From: JBFGJH01 sp041586155
GTDB lineage: Bacteria; Actinomycetota; Acidimicrobiia; Spongiisociales; JAENVV01
Length of the DNA stretch: 11,065 nt
Assembly: GCA_041586155.1 (NCBI GenBank)
Contig: JBFHAT010000074.1
Coordinates: 1 to 11,065 of the forward strand
Direction: 5' to 3'
Of this stretch, positions 1 to 6,138 are shown in pieces. The first letter of the stretch is position 1, and each line of letters starts with the position of its first letter. Position numbers and translations under genes: made by a program. A model generated the notes under the pieces. That model searched no databases and had not been told where the DNA came from. It saw nothing but the letters and a program-made list of their open reading frames with translations.

Positions 1-518
1 ACCCGTTCGACCTCTGGGAATTGGAGCGCAGTGGCGTTGAGCGAAGCCAGCAAGGCGGCGCTGCCGCAGCTCGTCGACGCATTCGACAACGTCGACCGGA
101 CGTCATTGAAATCGACAGCGAGCAATCCGTCGTTGAGGCTGACGGACCGGATCGCATCCACCGTCTCCCCAGAGAAGAACGAGCTGGCTCCTGCCGCAGC
201 TTCGTCGGGCGTCGGGCCCTTCACCAGCTCGCCGAAGGCTGCAGCGATCGGATCGCTCGACGCGACCTGCCGCTCGAAGCCCTTGACCTGGTCGCAGACG
301 GACCCGTCACCGACATCGAAGAACACGCTGATCATCTCCTGCGGAGCAAGAGTGGTCTCCGGCGAGGTGGTGGTAGGCGCGGTACTGGGAGCCGTCGCCG
401 GATCCGGCTGGTCTTGGGGCGGCAGGGAGGTGGGACCGGAGGCGCCACCGCCACACGCCGCCACGGCGAGCAACAGTCCGATGACAACCACCGTCGATCG
501 AGGATGCGAGTTGAGCAT
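1..518 (-). CDS. GerMN-domain lipoprotein (5' part; runs off the left edge)
   Basis: The first 172 residues are present and the 3' end lies outside the window. A short basic start and hydrophobic stretch (residues 7-21) end in a lipobox, AVAAC, giving a lipidated Cys22 and export to the outer face of the membrane. A Pro/Thr/Ala/Ser linker follows (about 27-60). From residue 61 the sequence reads like a GerMN domain: VFFDVG (65-70), a hydrophobic helix ending in LVKGPTPDE (98-106), then the LNDGLLAVDF strand (128-137) and the small/Ser-rich stretch NASTSCGSAALL. GerMN domains occur in spore germination proteins and in many non-sporulating actinobacterial lipoproteins, where their role is poorly defined. 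The ATG at 518-516 is set by an AAGGAGT ribosome binding site (529-523). The gene is divergent from the LLM oxidoreductase. The domain call is fairly sure; the cellular role is unknown. Confidence 0.85.
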   Translation of the reverse strand, partial: MLNSHPRSTVVVIGLLLAVAACGGGASGPTSLPPQDQPDPATAPSTAPTTTSPETTLAPQEMISVFFDVGDGSVCDQVKGFERQVASSDPIAAAFGELVKGPTPDEAAAGASSFFSGETVDAIRSVSLNDGLLAVDFNDVRSTLSNASTSCGSAALLASLNATALQFPEVER

Positions 519-556
519 TACGACTCCTTGGGCAGTCGACGTTCGTATCGCATGTG

Positions 557-578
557 ACGATCATGACCCAGAGATCGT
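557..578. promoter_or_regulatory. Inverted repeat in the divergent GerMN/LLM intergenic region
   Basis: ACGATC (557-562) and GATCGT (573-578) form a perfect 6-bp inverted repeat with a 10-bp spacer. It lies in the 138-bp gap between the divergent GerMN lipoprotein and the LLM oxidoreductase. The position suits an operator for a dimeric regulator, but a repeat this short can arise by chance. I see no convincing -35/-10 pair in this gap for either gene. Confidence 0.25.
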
Positions 579-656
579 TCCCGAGACAGAGGCCAACGAC
601 TCGACTCGTCATCGATGTGTAGCGTCGCACGGGACGGTCGAGACAGGCGGTGGACG

Positions 657-1496
657 ATGCGAGTGGGCATGAAGACCAACCCCGAAGCGACTACCTGGCC
701 GGCTCTGCTCGCCATGTGGCAGCGGGCCGATCAGATCGAGGCGATCGAGTCGGCGTGGCTGTTCGACCACTTCTATCCGATCTTCTCCGATCCCACGGGC
801 CCGTGCCTAGAGAGCTGGACGACGCTTTCGGCGCTGGCGCACGAAACGAATCGACTCCGGGTGGGGACCATGGTCAACGGCATGCCGTACCGCCATCCGG
901 CCGTGACCGCCAACATGGCAGCGGCGGTTGACATCATCTCGGACGGCCGTCTCGAGTTGGGGCTGGGAGCGGGTTGGAACGAGACGGAGGCCGGCGCCTA
1001 CGGCATCAGCCTTGGCGAGACGGTGGGCCAGCGGATGGACATGTTCGACGAAGGGGTGGAAGCGATCGTCGGGCTCCTCAGCCAAGACGTCACCGACCTC
1101 GAAGGCCGCCACGTCAAGCTTTCGGATGCCCGCAACGAGCCCAAAGGGCCGCAACGACCGCACCCGCCGATCGTGATCGGTGGGGGTGGGGAGAAGCGCA
1201 CCCTGAGGACGGTTGCCCGCTGGGCGGACCATTGGAACTCGACACCGGTCAGCGTCGAGGAGTGGCAGCGAAAACGGTCGATCCTCGATCAACACTGCGC
1301 CGACGTCGGCCGGGACCCGTCGGCGATCATGAATTCGCTCATCTTCCGGTTCGACCCAGACGACCTGGGTGGCCTTGCCGACCAGGTGAAGCCGTACGAG
1401 GACGTCGGCGTACACAAGGCAGTGTTCAACATGCCGGTACCCCACAGCCCGGGCCATGTCGACCTCCTGGGTGAACTGGCTGAGCGCATCGCCTGA
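657..1496 (+). CDS. LLM-class F420-dependent oxidoreductase
   Basis: A 279-aa TIM-barrel flavin/F420 oxidoreductase of the luciferase-like monooxygenase superfamily, close in pattern to the Rv1855c-like subfamily. Visible signatures are WLFDHFYP (34-41), LESWTTLSALA (51-61), RLRVGTMVNGMPYRHP (66-81), the DGRLELGLGAGWNETE block (96-111) that lines the cofactor site, and PHPPIVIGGGGEKRTLR (168-184). The length is normal for a single-domain member. Such enzymes use F420 (or sometimes FMN) for hydride transfer in the cytoplasm; the substrate cannot be read from sequence. I chose the ATG at 657 because the family similarity starts there and GGTGGA lies just upstream. An upstream in-frame ATG at 615 would add 14 residues that do not look like the family, and the ATG at 669 is a weaker alternative. 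It appears monocistronic. Confidence 0.93.
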   Translation: MRVGMKTNPEATTWPALLAMWQRADQIEAIESAWLFDHFYPIFSDPTGPCLESWTTLSALAHETNRLRVGTMVNGMPYRHPAVTANMAAAVDIISDGRLELGLGAGWNETEAGAYGISLGETVGQRMDMFDEGVEAIVGLLSQDVTDLEGRHVKLSDARNEPKGPQRPHPPIVIGGGGEKRTLRTVARWADHWNSTPVSVEEWQRKRSILDQHCADVGRDPSAIMNSLIFRFDPDDLGGLADQVKPYEDVGVHKAVFNMPVPHSPGHVDLLGELAERIA

Positions 1497-1545
1497 GCAA
1501 TTCCCTCAGGCATTTTCTGAACACGATCGCGGCCGACCGGCGAAT

Positions 1546-1617
1546 AGTCCCCCTGCCCTCCAGGCGGGGGGAAGGTACCGCCACCTGGCTCGAAGAGACA
1601 GGTGGGGGTAGGGGGGA
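1546..1617 (-). repeat. Two-hairpin intergenic repeat, copy 1 (inverted)
   Basis: Read on the minus strand, this element shares ordered blocks with the one at 1661-1726: CCCCCTACCCC, then TTCG, then GCGGTACCT followed by a C run, then GGGGGACTA. It holds two hairpins. One is CCCCTGCC (1550-1557) with GGCGGGGG (1563-1570), allowing one G-T pair, around a 5-nt loop. The other is CCACCTG (1581-1587) with CAGGTGG (1599-1605) around an 11-nt loop. It lies just past the LLM oxidoreductase stop. The layout resembles REP/BIME-type paired repeats or the ends of a miniature mobile element. It may also act as a terminator between the converging genes, although no U-run follows. Confidence 0.7.
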
Positions 1618-1660
1618 GCGTCCCCACCAAGCCGCAGCCGCGCCGCCAACCTGCAAAGCG

Positions 1661-1726
1661 ACCCCCTACCCCAGCCCCCTTTCGGGCGGCCTGCGGTACC
1701 TACCCCAGCTCAACGCTGGGGGGACT
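1661..1726 (+). repeat. Two-hairpin intergenic repeat, copy 2
   Basis: This is the second, diverged copy of the element at 1546-1617, in opposite orientation and separated from it by 43 bp. It keeps CCCCCTACCCC at the start, TTCG in the first loop, GCGGTACCT in the middle and GGGGGACT at the end. Its second hairpin is perfect: CCCCAGC (1703-1709), loop TCAAC, GCTGGGG (1715-1721). The first is imperfect, roughly GCCCCC with GGGCGGC around TTTC. Stem bases differ between the copies, yet both keep pairing, so structure rather than exact sequence seems to be kept. The copy ends 27 bp before the stop of the hydrolase gene that converges from the right. Confidence 0.7.
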
Positions 1727-1753
1727 AGCCGAATACCTCGCTGGCCATCTCGC

Positions 1754-2443
1754 CTACAGCGTCGCCGCGAACTTCTTGAACGCGTCGCCGGCGCCTTCGG
1801 TCAGGGGGTCGGCGTGGCCGAAGCAGGCCATGGCGAAGTCAAGGTCGGCGAGCGTCTTCACCCCCTGGGCGATCGCGCCGGAAGGGATGTTGAACCAACC
1901 CAAGCTCACCGCTCCGCCTTTGTGGGAAGCAGCGTCGCCGACGAAGAGCACTCCACCCGATCGGTCGAGCAGGTAGCTGGTGTGACCCGGTGTGTGACCA
2001 GGTGTCGCGATGGCGGAAAGGTCTTCGGGCACCTGCAGCCTGAAGTCTTCGCCCACTTCTCGATCCACTTCGGCGGGCTCACCTTTGGGCAGAAGACCGA
2101 ACAACGGCTTCAGCAGCTGTAGAGGGGTTCGGTCGAGAACTGGCGGGGTGGGGATCTCGGTCGCGCCCGACACCGCCCTCGCATCCTCGGCCGAACAACA
2201 GAGCTCGGCGCCCGTGACTCGCTTGAGATGGGCTGCACTGCCCGTGTGATCGAAATGGCTGTGCGTGATCAGGATGGATCGCACCTGCTCCGCCGTGCGA
2301 CCGATCGACTTCAGCCCCGAGAGGATCACCTCTCCCCGGCCCGGCAGCCCGGCGTCGATCAGCGTCACCCCCTCGTCACCGTCAACGATGAACGCTCGAA
2401 AGCCCTTCTGGACCTGATAAACGCCGTCGGACACCTTCTTCAT
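1754..2443 (-). CDS. MBL-fold metallo-hydrolase
   Basis: A 229-aa protein of the metallo-beta-lactamase fold, likely a cytoplasmic Zn-dependent hydrolase. The metal ligands are all visible: HSHFDH (61-66) is the HxHxDH motif, the TPGHTPGH block (147-154) supplies the next His, D170 lies in VGDA, and H210 lies in CFGHADPL. The N-terminus (VYQV, FIVDGDEGVTLIDAG) is typical of stand-alone members, close to the glyoxalase II/quorum-lactonase type group. Substrates in this family range from thioesters to lactones, so none is assigned. The ATG at 2443 has a GAGGAGGG ribosome binding site (2457-2450) with good spacing. It begins 63 bp after the end of lipoprotein A on the same strand, so it could be read from that promoter. 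Confidence 0.9.
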   Translation of the reverse strand: MKKVSDGVYQVQKGFRAFIVDGDEGVTLIDAGLPGRGEVILSGLKSIGRTAEQVRSILITHSHFDHTGSAAHLKRVTGAELCCSAEDARAVSGATEIPTPPVLDRTPLQLLKPLFGLLPKGEPAEVDREVGEDFRLQVPEDLSAIATPGHTPGHTSYLLDRSGGVLFVGDAASHKGGAVSLGWFNIPSGAIAQGVKTLADLDFAMACFGHADPLTEGAGDAFKKFAATL

Positions 2444-2506
2444 CGTCCGCCCTCCTCACCGCGACCCTATCCGATGGGATTGAGCCGATGCATCCATGAC
2501 GTATCC

Positions 2507-3223
2507 TCACCCTCCCCCAACGGTCCCGAACCAGTACTCCTGCCAGCCCACTTCGGTGGGAACGATGGCGATGACGAACAACCGGTTGACCCAGGGCTCG
2601 ACGGTCAGCGCCACCTCGCCAGTGCGGCGTTCGATGATCTCGGCGCCGGAGCCGGTGCTCTGGAACTGAAACGCCCGAGCCTCGGGCGGCAGGGCCTCCT
2701 TCTCTTCGTCGGTCATCGGCAGAACGTCGACGCTGATCTCGTTGAAGTTCCAGGTTCGATATGGCTCGTGCACGCTGATCCAGCCGTTGTCCCGGTACTG
2801 GGCCATAGTGAGCTCCTCGCTCTCCCGGGCAGGGCTGCCCGCCATGGTGTGGATCGCAGCCAGTGCCGGATGGGGATGAACGGCGTAGACCCACTCCGAA
2901 TACACCAGCATCTCCCGCAAGGCGGTGGCGGGATCCGGATGGGTGAGATCGGGCACTGGGATGTCGTCGAGAGCGATCCCCGACTCCCGGGCGGCGTCGG
3001 CGGCAAGAAGCCGCAACGCCGCAGCGTCGCCGACGGGCTCTCCGACACGGACGGTCGTCGGTGGCGGGACGGAGGTGGTTGACGAAACGGAGGTCGTCGC
3101 GAGCCGAGGGACTGACGTCGACGGCGTCGTGGGCGTCGGCGCGTTGACCGGCGCAGTGGTCGGCGATGCCGCCGATGAGCAAGCCGCGACGGCCAAGACC
3201 AGCGCGATGAAGGCACGGCGCAT
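2507..3223 (-). CDS. Envelope lipoprotein A, paralogue of lipoprotein B
   Basis: A 238-aa predicted lipoprotein of no family I recognise. The signal peptide has a basic MRR start, a hydrophobic core (4-14) and a VAAC lipobox with Cys15. A Thr/Pro/Ser/Val linker (20-62) leads to a folded domain (about 64-238). That domain carries VGDAAALRLLA, PDLTHPDPATALREML (91-106), SEWVYA, GSPA, NGWIS, LPPEARAFQFQ (178-188) and the end block PTEVGWQEYW (222-231). The same blocks occur in order in lipoprotein B (5384-6118), so the two are paralogues. The helix-then-strand order could suit an NTF2-like fold, but that is a guess. A GGAGGAGG site just upstream fixes the ATG at 3223 over a longer in-frame start at 3271. 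The stop overlaps a GTG, as in lipoprotein B, but here no long partner ORF follows. Confidence 0.85.
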   Translation of the reverse strand: MRRAFIALVLAVAACSSAASPTTAPVNAPTPTTPSTSVPRLATTSVSSTTSVPPPTTVRVGEPVGDAAALRLLAADAARESGIALDDIPVPDLTHPDPATALREMLVYSEWVYAVHPHPALAAIHTMAGSPARESEELTMAQYRDNGWISVHEPYRTWNFNEISVDVLPMTDEEKEALPPEARAFQFQSTGSGAEIIERRTGEVALTVEPWVNRLFVIAIVPTEVGWQEYWFGTVGGG

Positions 3224-3243
3224 GACTCCTCCTCCGGCGCCAG

Positions 3244-3271
3244 AGGGTAGGCCGAAACGCCACCGACGCAA
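3244..3271 (-). promoter_or_regulatory. Predicted promoter of lipoprotein A
   Basis: On the minus strand TTGCGT (3271-3266) and TACCCT (3249-3244) are separated by 16 bp, matching the actinobacterial TTGxxx / TAxxxT pattern. The -10 is followed by CTGGCGCC and the GGAGGAGG ribosome binding site. The same layout, with TTGCGG, 17 bp and TAGCCT followed by GGCGCC and GAGGAGG, precedes lipoprotein B. The match between paralogues strengthens both calls. Confidence 0.5.
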
Positions 3272-3297
3272 TCTGTGGAGGTGCCAGGGCTGTGCGA

Positions 3298-3379
3298 CCA
3301 GTGTTCCAACGAGCCACCTCAGAAGCGCCGATTGGGTCGTTGGCCTCTACCCGAGGGCAGCTCCGGGGGGGAACACTGG
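3298..3379. repeat. Nested inverted repeats upstream of the small membrane operon
   Basis: CCAGTGTTCC (3298-3307) and GGAACACTGG (3370-3379) form a perfect 10-bp inverted repeat around 62 bp. Within it CCAACGA (3306-3312) and TCGTTGG (3337-3343) form a second perfect 7-bp pair, overlapping the left arm by two bases. The pairings compete for the shared CC, so two alternative structures are possible. The right arm ends 24 bp before the ATG at 3403, inside the divergent region shared with lipoprotein A. It may be a pair of regulator sites or a 5'-leader RNA switch; neither is shown. Confidence 0.5.
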
Positions 3380-3402
3380 ACCCGAAGACGACCGGAGGCA
3401 CC

Positions 3403-3795
3403 ATGCCCGCCGACTTGAAGTCCCACGGGGACGACGTCGATCTGGGTTCGCCGTCGCTTGTCACCGATGTCCCCCGCAAGGTCGTGCCATCGTCGGTCGG
3501 TGGTTCGCTTGCCAGCTTCTTGGTCGGGGCCGCGGCCGCGGGTTGGGCCGTCATCCGACTCTGGACGGCAGGCAATTGTGCGGTGCGCTCGATCGTGCTC
3601 GAGTGTTACACGGAACAGGGGATGACCGTCCTCAATCTGCCGGTGCTCCTTCTCGCTGCCGCCTTCGGGCTCTACGGGGTGGCGGTCGGGGCGGCGGGGG
3701 CATTCCGGCTGTTCACGCATCGATCCGACTCTGCGTCCTCCGTCATTTTCGGGCCGTCTGCTTCTGACCGGCATGAGCGAACGGGCGGTGACTGA
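3403..3795 (+). CDS. Small two-helix membrane protein 1
   Basis: A 130-aa protein of unknown family. A polar N-terminus (1-33) precedes two hydrophobic segments, about 35-55 and 76-102, joined by a short loop. That loop and the next helix carry GNC(59)-x3-S-x4-EC(68) and NLPV (78-81). The same residues, at the same spacing, occur in the next gene downstream, so the two form a tandem paralogue pair. With two helices the Cys loop and both tails fall on opposite sides of the membrane; which side each faces is not clear. The two Cys could form a disulfide or bind metal or heme (inference). The ATG at 3403 has GGAGG at 3394-3398. It is the first gene of a two-gene operon, divergent from lipoprotein A. 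An upstream in-frame ATG at 3292 is unlikely because it would run through the inverted repeats. Confidence 0.75.
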   Translation: MPADLKSHGDDVDLGSPSLVTDVPRKVVPSSVGGSLASFLVGAAAAGWAVIRLWTAGNCAVRSIVLECYTEQGMTVLNLPVLLLAAAFGLYGVAVGAAGAFRLFTHRSDSASSVIFGPSASDRHERTGGD

Positions 3796-3823
3796 TCGAA
3801 GGCGAGGAAAGGGAGGCTCGAAC

Positions 3824-4174
3824 ATGAAAGTCGACACCGACAGGCCCCAAGCCCAAAGCGAGCGGGAGACAATCCCCGATCAACACGACGACTCACCAGC
3901 TACGGCAGCGGCGCCGTCGTTCTGGAAGGGATTTGGCAACTTCGTTCTGGGCACGGCCATATGGGCGTGGTTCGGATTCCTGTACTTCACCGGGGGCGAG
4001 TGCACCATCGAGTCGCTTGCGATCGAATGCCGCTCGGGCGGCCTACTCACCACCATCAACCTCCCGGTGATGATCATCGCGTTGTTGTTCGGCCTGTTCG
4101 CCACCGTTGGCGGGCTCGTCACCATGTACGTATCGATGACGTGGAATCGCGGCCGGAAAGACAGCCGTATCTAG
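3824..4174 (+). CDS. Small two-helix membrane protein 2
   Basis: A 116-aa paralogue of the gene just upstream, from which it is separated by 28 bp. A charged N-terminus (1-32) is followed by hydrophobic segments at about 38-56 and 77-104, and by a basic C-terminal tail (NRGRKDSRI). The shared loop reads GEC(60)-x3-S-x4-EC(69), followed by NLPV (79-82), with exactly the Cys-Cys and Cys-Asn spacing of its partner. The helices themselves have diverged, so selection seems to act on the loop motif. A GGGAGG ribosome binding site (about 3811-3816) supports the ATG at 3824 over an in-frame ATG at 3773 inside the previous gene. The pair may form a heterodimer (inference). It converges on the secreted-protein gene with only 16 bp between stop codons. 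Confidence 0.75.
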   Translation: MKVDTDRPQAQSERETIPDQHDDSPATAAAPSFWKGFGNFVLGTAIWAWFGFLYFTGGECTIESLAIECRSGGLLTTINLPVMIIALLFGLFATVGGLVTMYVSMTWNRGRKDSRI

Positions 4175-4178
4175 ACCA

Positions 4179-4191
4179 ACGGATGCTCCGT
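4179..4191. terminator. Short hairpin between convergent stops
   Basis: ACGGA (4179-4183), loop TGC, TCCGT (4187-4191) is a perfect 5-bp stem in the 16-bp gap between the converging membrane protein 2 and secreted-protein genes. It may help end both transcripts. It is short and has no T-run, so this is a weak call. Confidence 0.3.
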
Positions 4192-5387
4192 CAGCCTTCC
4201 TCGCCCTGGAGGACGGACCGGATCTCTACGACGTCGTACGAACGGCCTTCCGCTACCACCACTGGCTCGTACATGTGGGTCTGGTCGCCGAACGTCCAAT
4301 AGCCGCGCCACACCGTGGCGGTGGAGACCTGGAAGGCGCCCTTCTCCTCGTACATGTGCTCGACCGCTGCATCACCCTCGGTACCTGCGCCCGCCTCGTA
4401 CAGCGGAGCCGGGCTCAGCACCGTGTCGGGGAAGTCGATCGAGTACTCGTATCCGCCGAGATCGAAACCCGCCAGCGGACCCCGATACGTGCAAGCCGAC
4501 AAGCAATCGACGTCCCAGTGAATGGAATCCACCCAGGCGTGGGCTTCGAGCACCCAGTCACGTCCGTAGCGGTTGATGACCACGGCGGCGTTGTCGATGC
4601 GGTATGTCGCCGCGGTCGGAAACTCGTACCACAACCATGTCTCGAGGCCGGTGAGCCCCTGGGCGGTGGGGTTGAGGTTGACCTGTGCGGTGATGATGTC
4701 GTTGACGAAGTCGGCAGGGTCGGGGTCGTCGAAGATGGTGAGGCAGGAGAAGGCATAGTTGCCCGTGACGGTCAGCCCGCCCTGATAGTTCTCCTGCCAG
4801 TCGGTACCTGCAAATGACTGCCATCCGTTGGTTGGGAAGTCGGTGTAGTAGTAGGTCGACGACACCATCAGCACCTGCCCCTGGCCACAGGTCATCACGC
4901 CCTCAACGGTGACCTGGACGATGCCGGTGCCATCGTCGTTCTCGATCCACTGCACCAAGTCGGCGGTGGCCGGGAGCCATCCGTTCGTGTGCACGTCGCC
5001 GCAGAAGTCGATCTCGGTGCTGGACAGACCGTGCGACTCCGCATGGAAGCCGTAGAGAATCAAGGCCGATAGTTCGACGCTCGAGATGTCCCAGGGGGTC
5101 ACCCAACCCGGCCACGATCCGTCCGGATATGGTCCTAGCCCATTGAGGTCGGGCTCGCCGTCGGGGCCGGCGGCGTTGTACTCGTCGATGACGTCGAAGA
5201 CGGCCCAGCACCGATACGCCTGGGCCGCAGTCACCGATGACTGCGAGCCTGCGACGACGACCTCCCCGTCGAGCGACCAGCCGGTGAGTTGCGAGCTGCC
5301 TTCGGTCGGGGGAGCGTCGGCCTGCCCCCACGCCGGGGCGGCGGTGAGCACGAGGATTGCGGCGATGGCCAGGATCTGATTCCTCAC
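4191..5387 (-). CDS. Secreted Trp/Tyr-rich six-cysteine protein, unknown family
   Basis: A 398-aa predicted exported protein that I do not recognise. Residues 1-21 are a classic signal peptide (hydrophobic ILAIAAILVLTAA, then APAWG-QA as a likely cleavage site). The mature part is rich in Trp, Tyr, Gly and Asp, has no further membrane segment and no lipobox, and contains six Cys at 60, 129, 167, 215, 295 and 299, enough for three disulfides. Repeated strand-like stretches (GIVQVTVEGV, VLMVSSTYYY, GGLTVTGNYAF, AAVVINRYGRDWVLEAHAW) suggest a beta-rich fold. No catalytic motif is evident. The start is the GTG at 5387-5385, which overlaps the TGA of lipoprotein B as GTGA and has AGGGG 7 nt upstream; the signal peptide begins exactly there. 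A longer open frame to 5777 only runs through lipoprotein B out of frame. Translational coupling suggests the two proteins act together at the cell surface. Confidence 0.8.
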   Translation of the reverse strand: MRNQILAIAAILVLTAAPAWGQADAPPTEGSSQLTGWSLDGEVVVAGSQSSVTAAQAYRCWAVFDVIDEYNAAGPDGEPDLNGLGPYPDGSWPGWVTPWDISSVELSALILYGFHAESHGLSSTEIDFCGDVHTNGWLPATADLVQWIENDDGTGIVQVTVEGVMTCGQGQVLMVSSTYYYTDFPTNGWQSFAGTDWQENYQGGLTVTGNYAFSCLTIFDDPDPADFVNDIITAQVNLNPTAQGLTGLETWLWYEFPTAATYRIDNAAVVINRYGRDWVLEAHAWVDSIHWDVDCLSACTYRGPLAGFDLGGYEYSIDFPDTVLSPAPLYEAGAGTEGDAAVEHMYEEKGAFQVSTATVWRGYWTFGDQTHMYEPVVVAEGRSYDVVEIRSVLQGEEG

Positions 5388-6118
5388 CCGTCGACCCCTA
5401 CGACGAAATACCAATACTCCTGCCATCCCACCTCGGTGGGAGCAACGACGATCAGGAACACCTGCGACTCCCACGGCGGCACCGAACTGACCACTTCGTC
5501 CGTTGTCGGATCGACGATCTCCATACCGCTCTCGCTGGCAGTCTGGAACTGGAACGCTCGAGCGCCCTCTGGCAGCTCTGCGCGTTCGGCATCCGACAAC
5601 GGCATGTCGGCCAGGTCGACCTCCACCAGGTTGCGAAACTCGTACGGAACATGGCGCGACACCCACCCGTTGCTTGCGTAGGTGTCGAGGTTGGCGCGCT
5701 CCCTGGCGAAGGCCGGGCTGCCCTCGATCGTATGGATGACGGCCAGATCGGTGTCCGGTGCGGTTGCGAACGCCCACTCGGAAAACTCGAGCAGCTCTCG
5801 CAGAGCGTGCATCGGATCCGGCTGAGTGATGTCGGGAACGAAGAACTCCTCCAACGGGATCCCGGTGTCGAGCGCCACCTGCTCGACGAGAGCCTGCAGT
5901 GCGGCCGGGTCGCCGACCGGATCGCTCGGTGTCGTCGTGGGCGTCGCCGCTGCCGTCGTCGGGGAGTTCGTCGGAGCCGTGGTCGGGGGCGTCGAAGGCT
6001 GGCTGGCCTCAGGAGCGGGGGGGACGGTCGCCGTCGTCGTCCCGGAACTCGAGGAGCAGGCCACAGCGAAGGCGACGGCGGCCGTCAGCCATGTGACCCG
6101 CACCGACGACCCCTGCAT
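5384..6118 (-). CDS. Envelope lipoprotein B, paralogue of lipoprotein A
   Basis: A 244-aa predicted lipoprotein. The hydrophobic segment (8-20) ends in AVAC with Cys21. A long Thr/Pro/Ala/Ser linker (22-66) leads to the domain shared with lipoprotein A: DPVGDPAALQALV (67-78), VPDITQPDPMHALRELLEFSEW (94-115), IEGSPA, NGWVS, LPEGARAFQFQ (182-192), then VPPW and PTEVGWQEYW (227-236). The conserved Trp, Pro and GWQEYW block suggests a specific binding surface, but no family name or activity can be given. The ATG at 6118 is chosen because a GAGGAGGGG site lies 3-12 bp upstream; the longer open frame to 6343 lacks signal-peptide character at its start. The gene overlaps the next one by 4 bp (GTGA) and so forms a tight pair with the secreted six-Cys protein. 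It has its own promoter-like motif upstream. Confidence 0.85.
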   Translation of the reverse strand: MQGSSVRVTWLTAAVAFAVACSSSSGTTTATVPPAPEASQPSTPPTTAPTNSPTTAAATPTTTPSDPVGDPAALQALVEQVALDTGIPLEEFFVPDITQPDPMHALRELLEFSEWAFATAPDTDLAVIHTIEGSPAFARERANLDTYASNGWVSRHVPYEFRNLVEVDLADMPLSDAERAELPEGARAFQFQTASESGMEIVDPTTDEVVSSVPPWESQVFLIVVAPTEVGWQEYWYFVVGVDG

Positions 6119-6138
6119 CTGCCCCTCCTCGCGGCGCC

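Noticed and set aside
807..1457. 216-codon minus-strand frame opposite the LLM oxidoreductase
   Set aside because: It is an antisense shadow of a well-matched enzyme and shows no family pattern of its own.
1497..1753. Possible CRISPR array or mobile insertion in the repeat-bearing gap
   Set aside because: There are only two diverged copies in opposite orientation, with no regular spacers, no transposase and no target-site duplication that I can see.
2228..3082. 284-codon plus-strand frame across the hydrolase and lipoprotein A genes
   Set aside because: It is antisense to two supported genes and lacks a ribosome binding site and any domain pattern.
2382..3575. A 397-codon minus-strand open frame across lipoprotein A and its upstream region
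   Set aside because: It lies out of frame with lipoprotein A, is Arg/Pro-rich and low in hydrophobic pattern, and runs through the promoter and inverted repeats. Long empty frames are common in G+C-rich DNA.
5388..5777. N-terminal extension of the secreted six-Cys protein
   Set aside because: The frame stays open but overlaps lipoprotein B; the signal peptide starts exactly at the GTG at 5387, which also forms the GTGA overlap.
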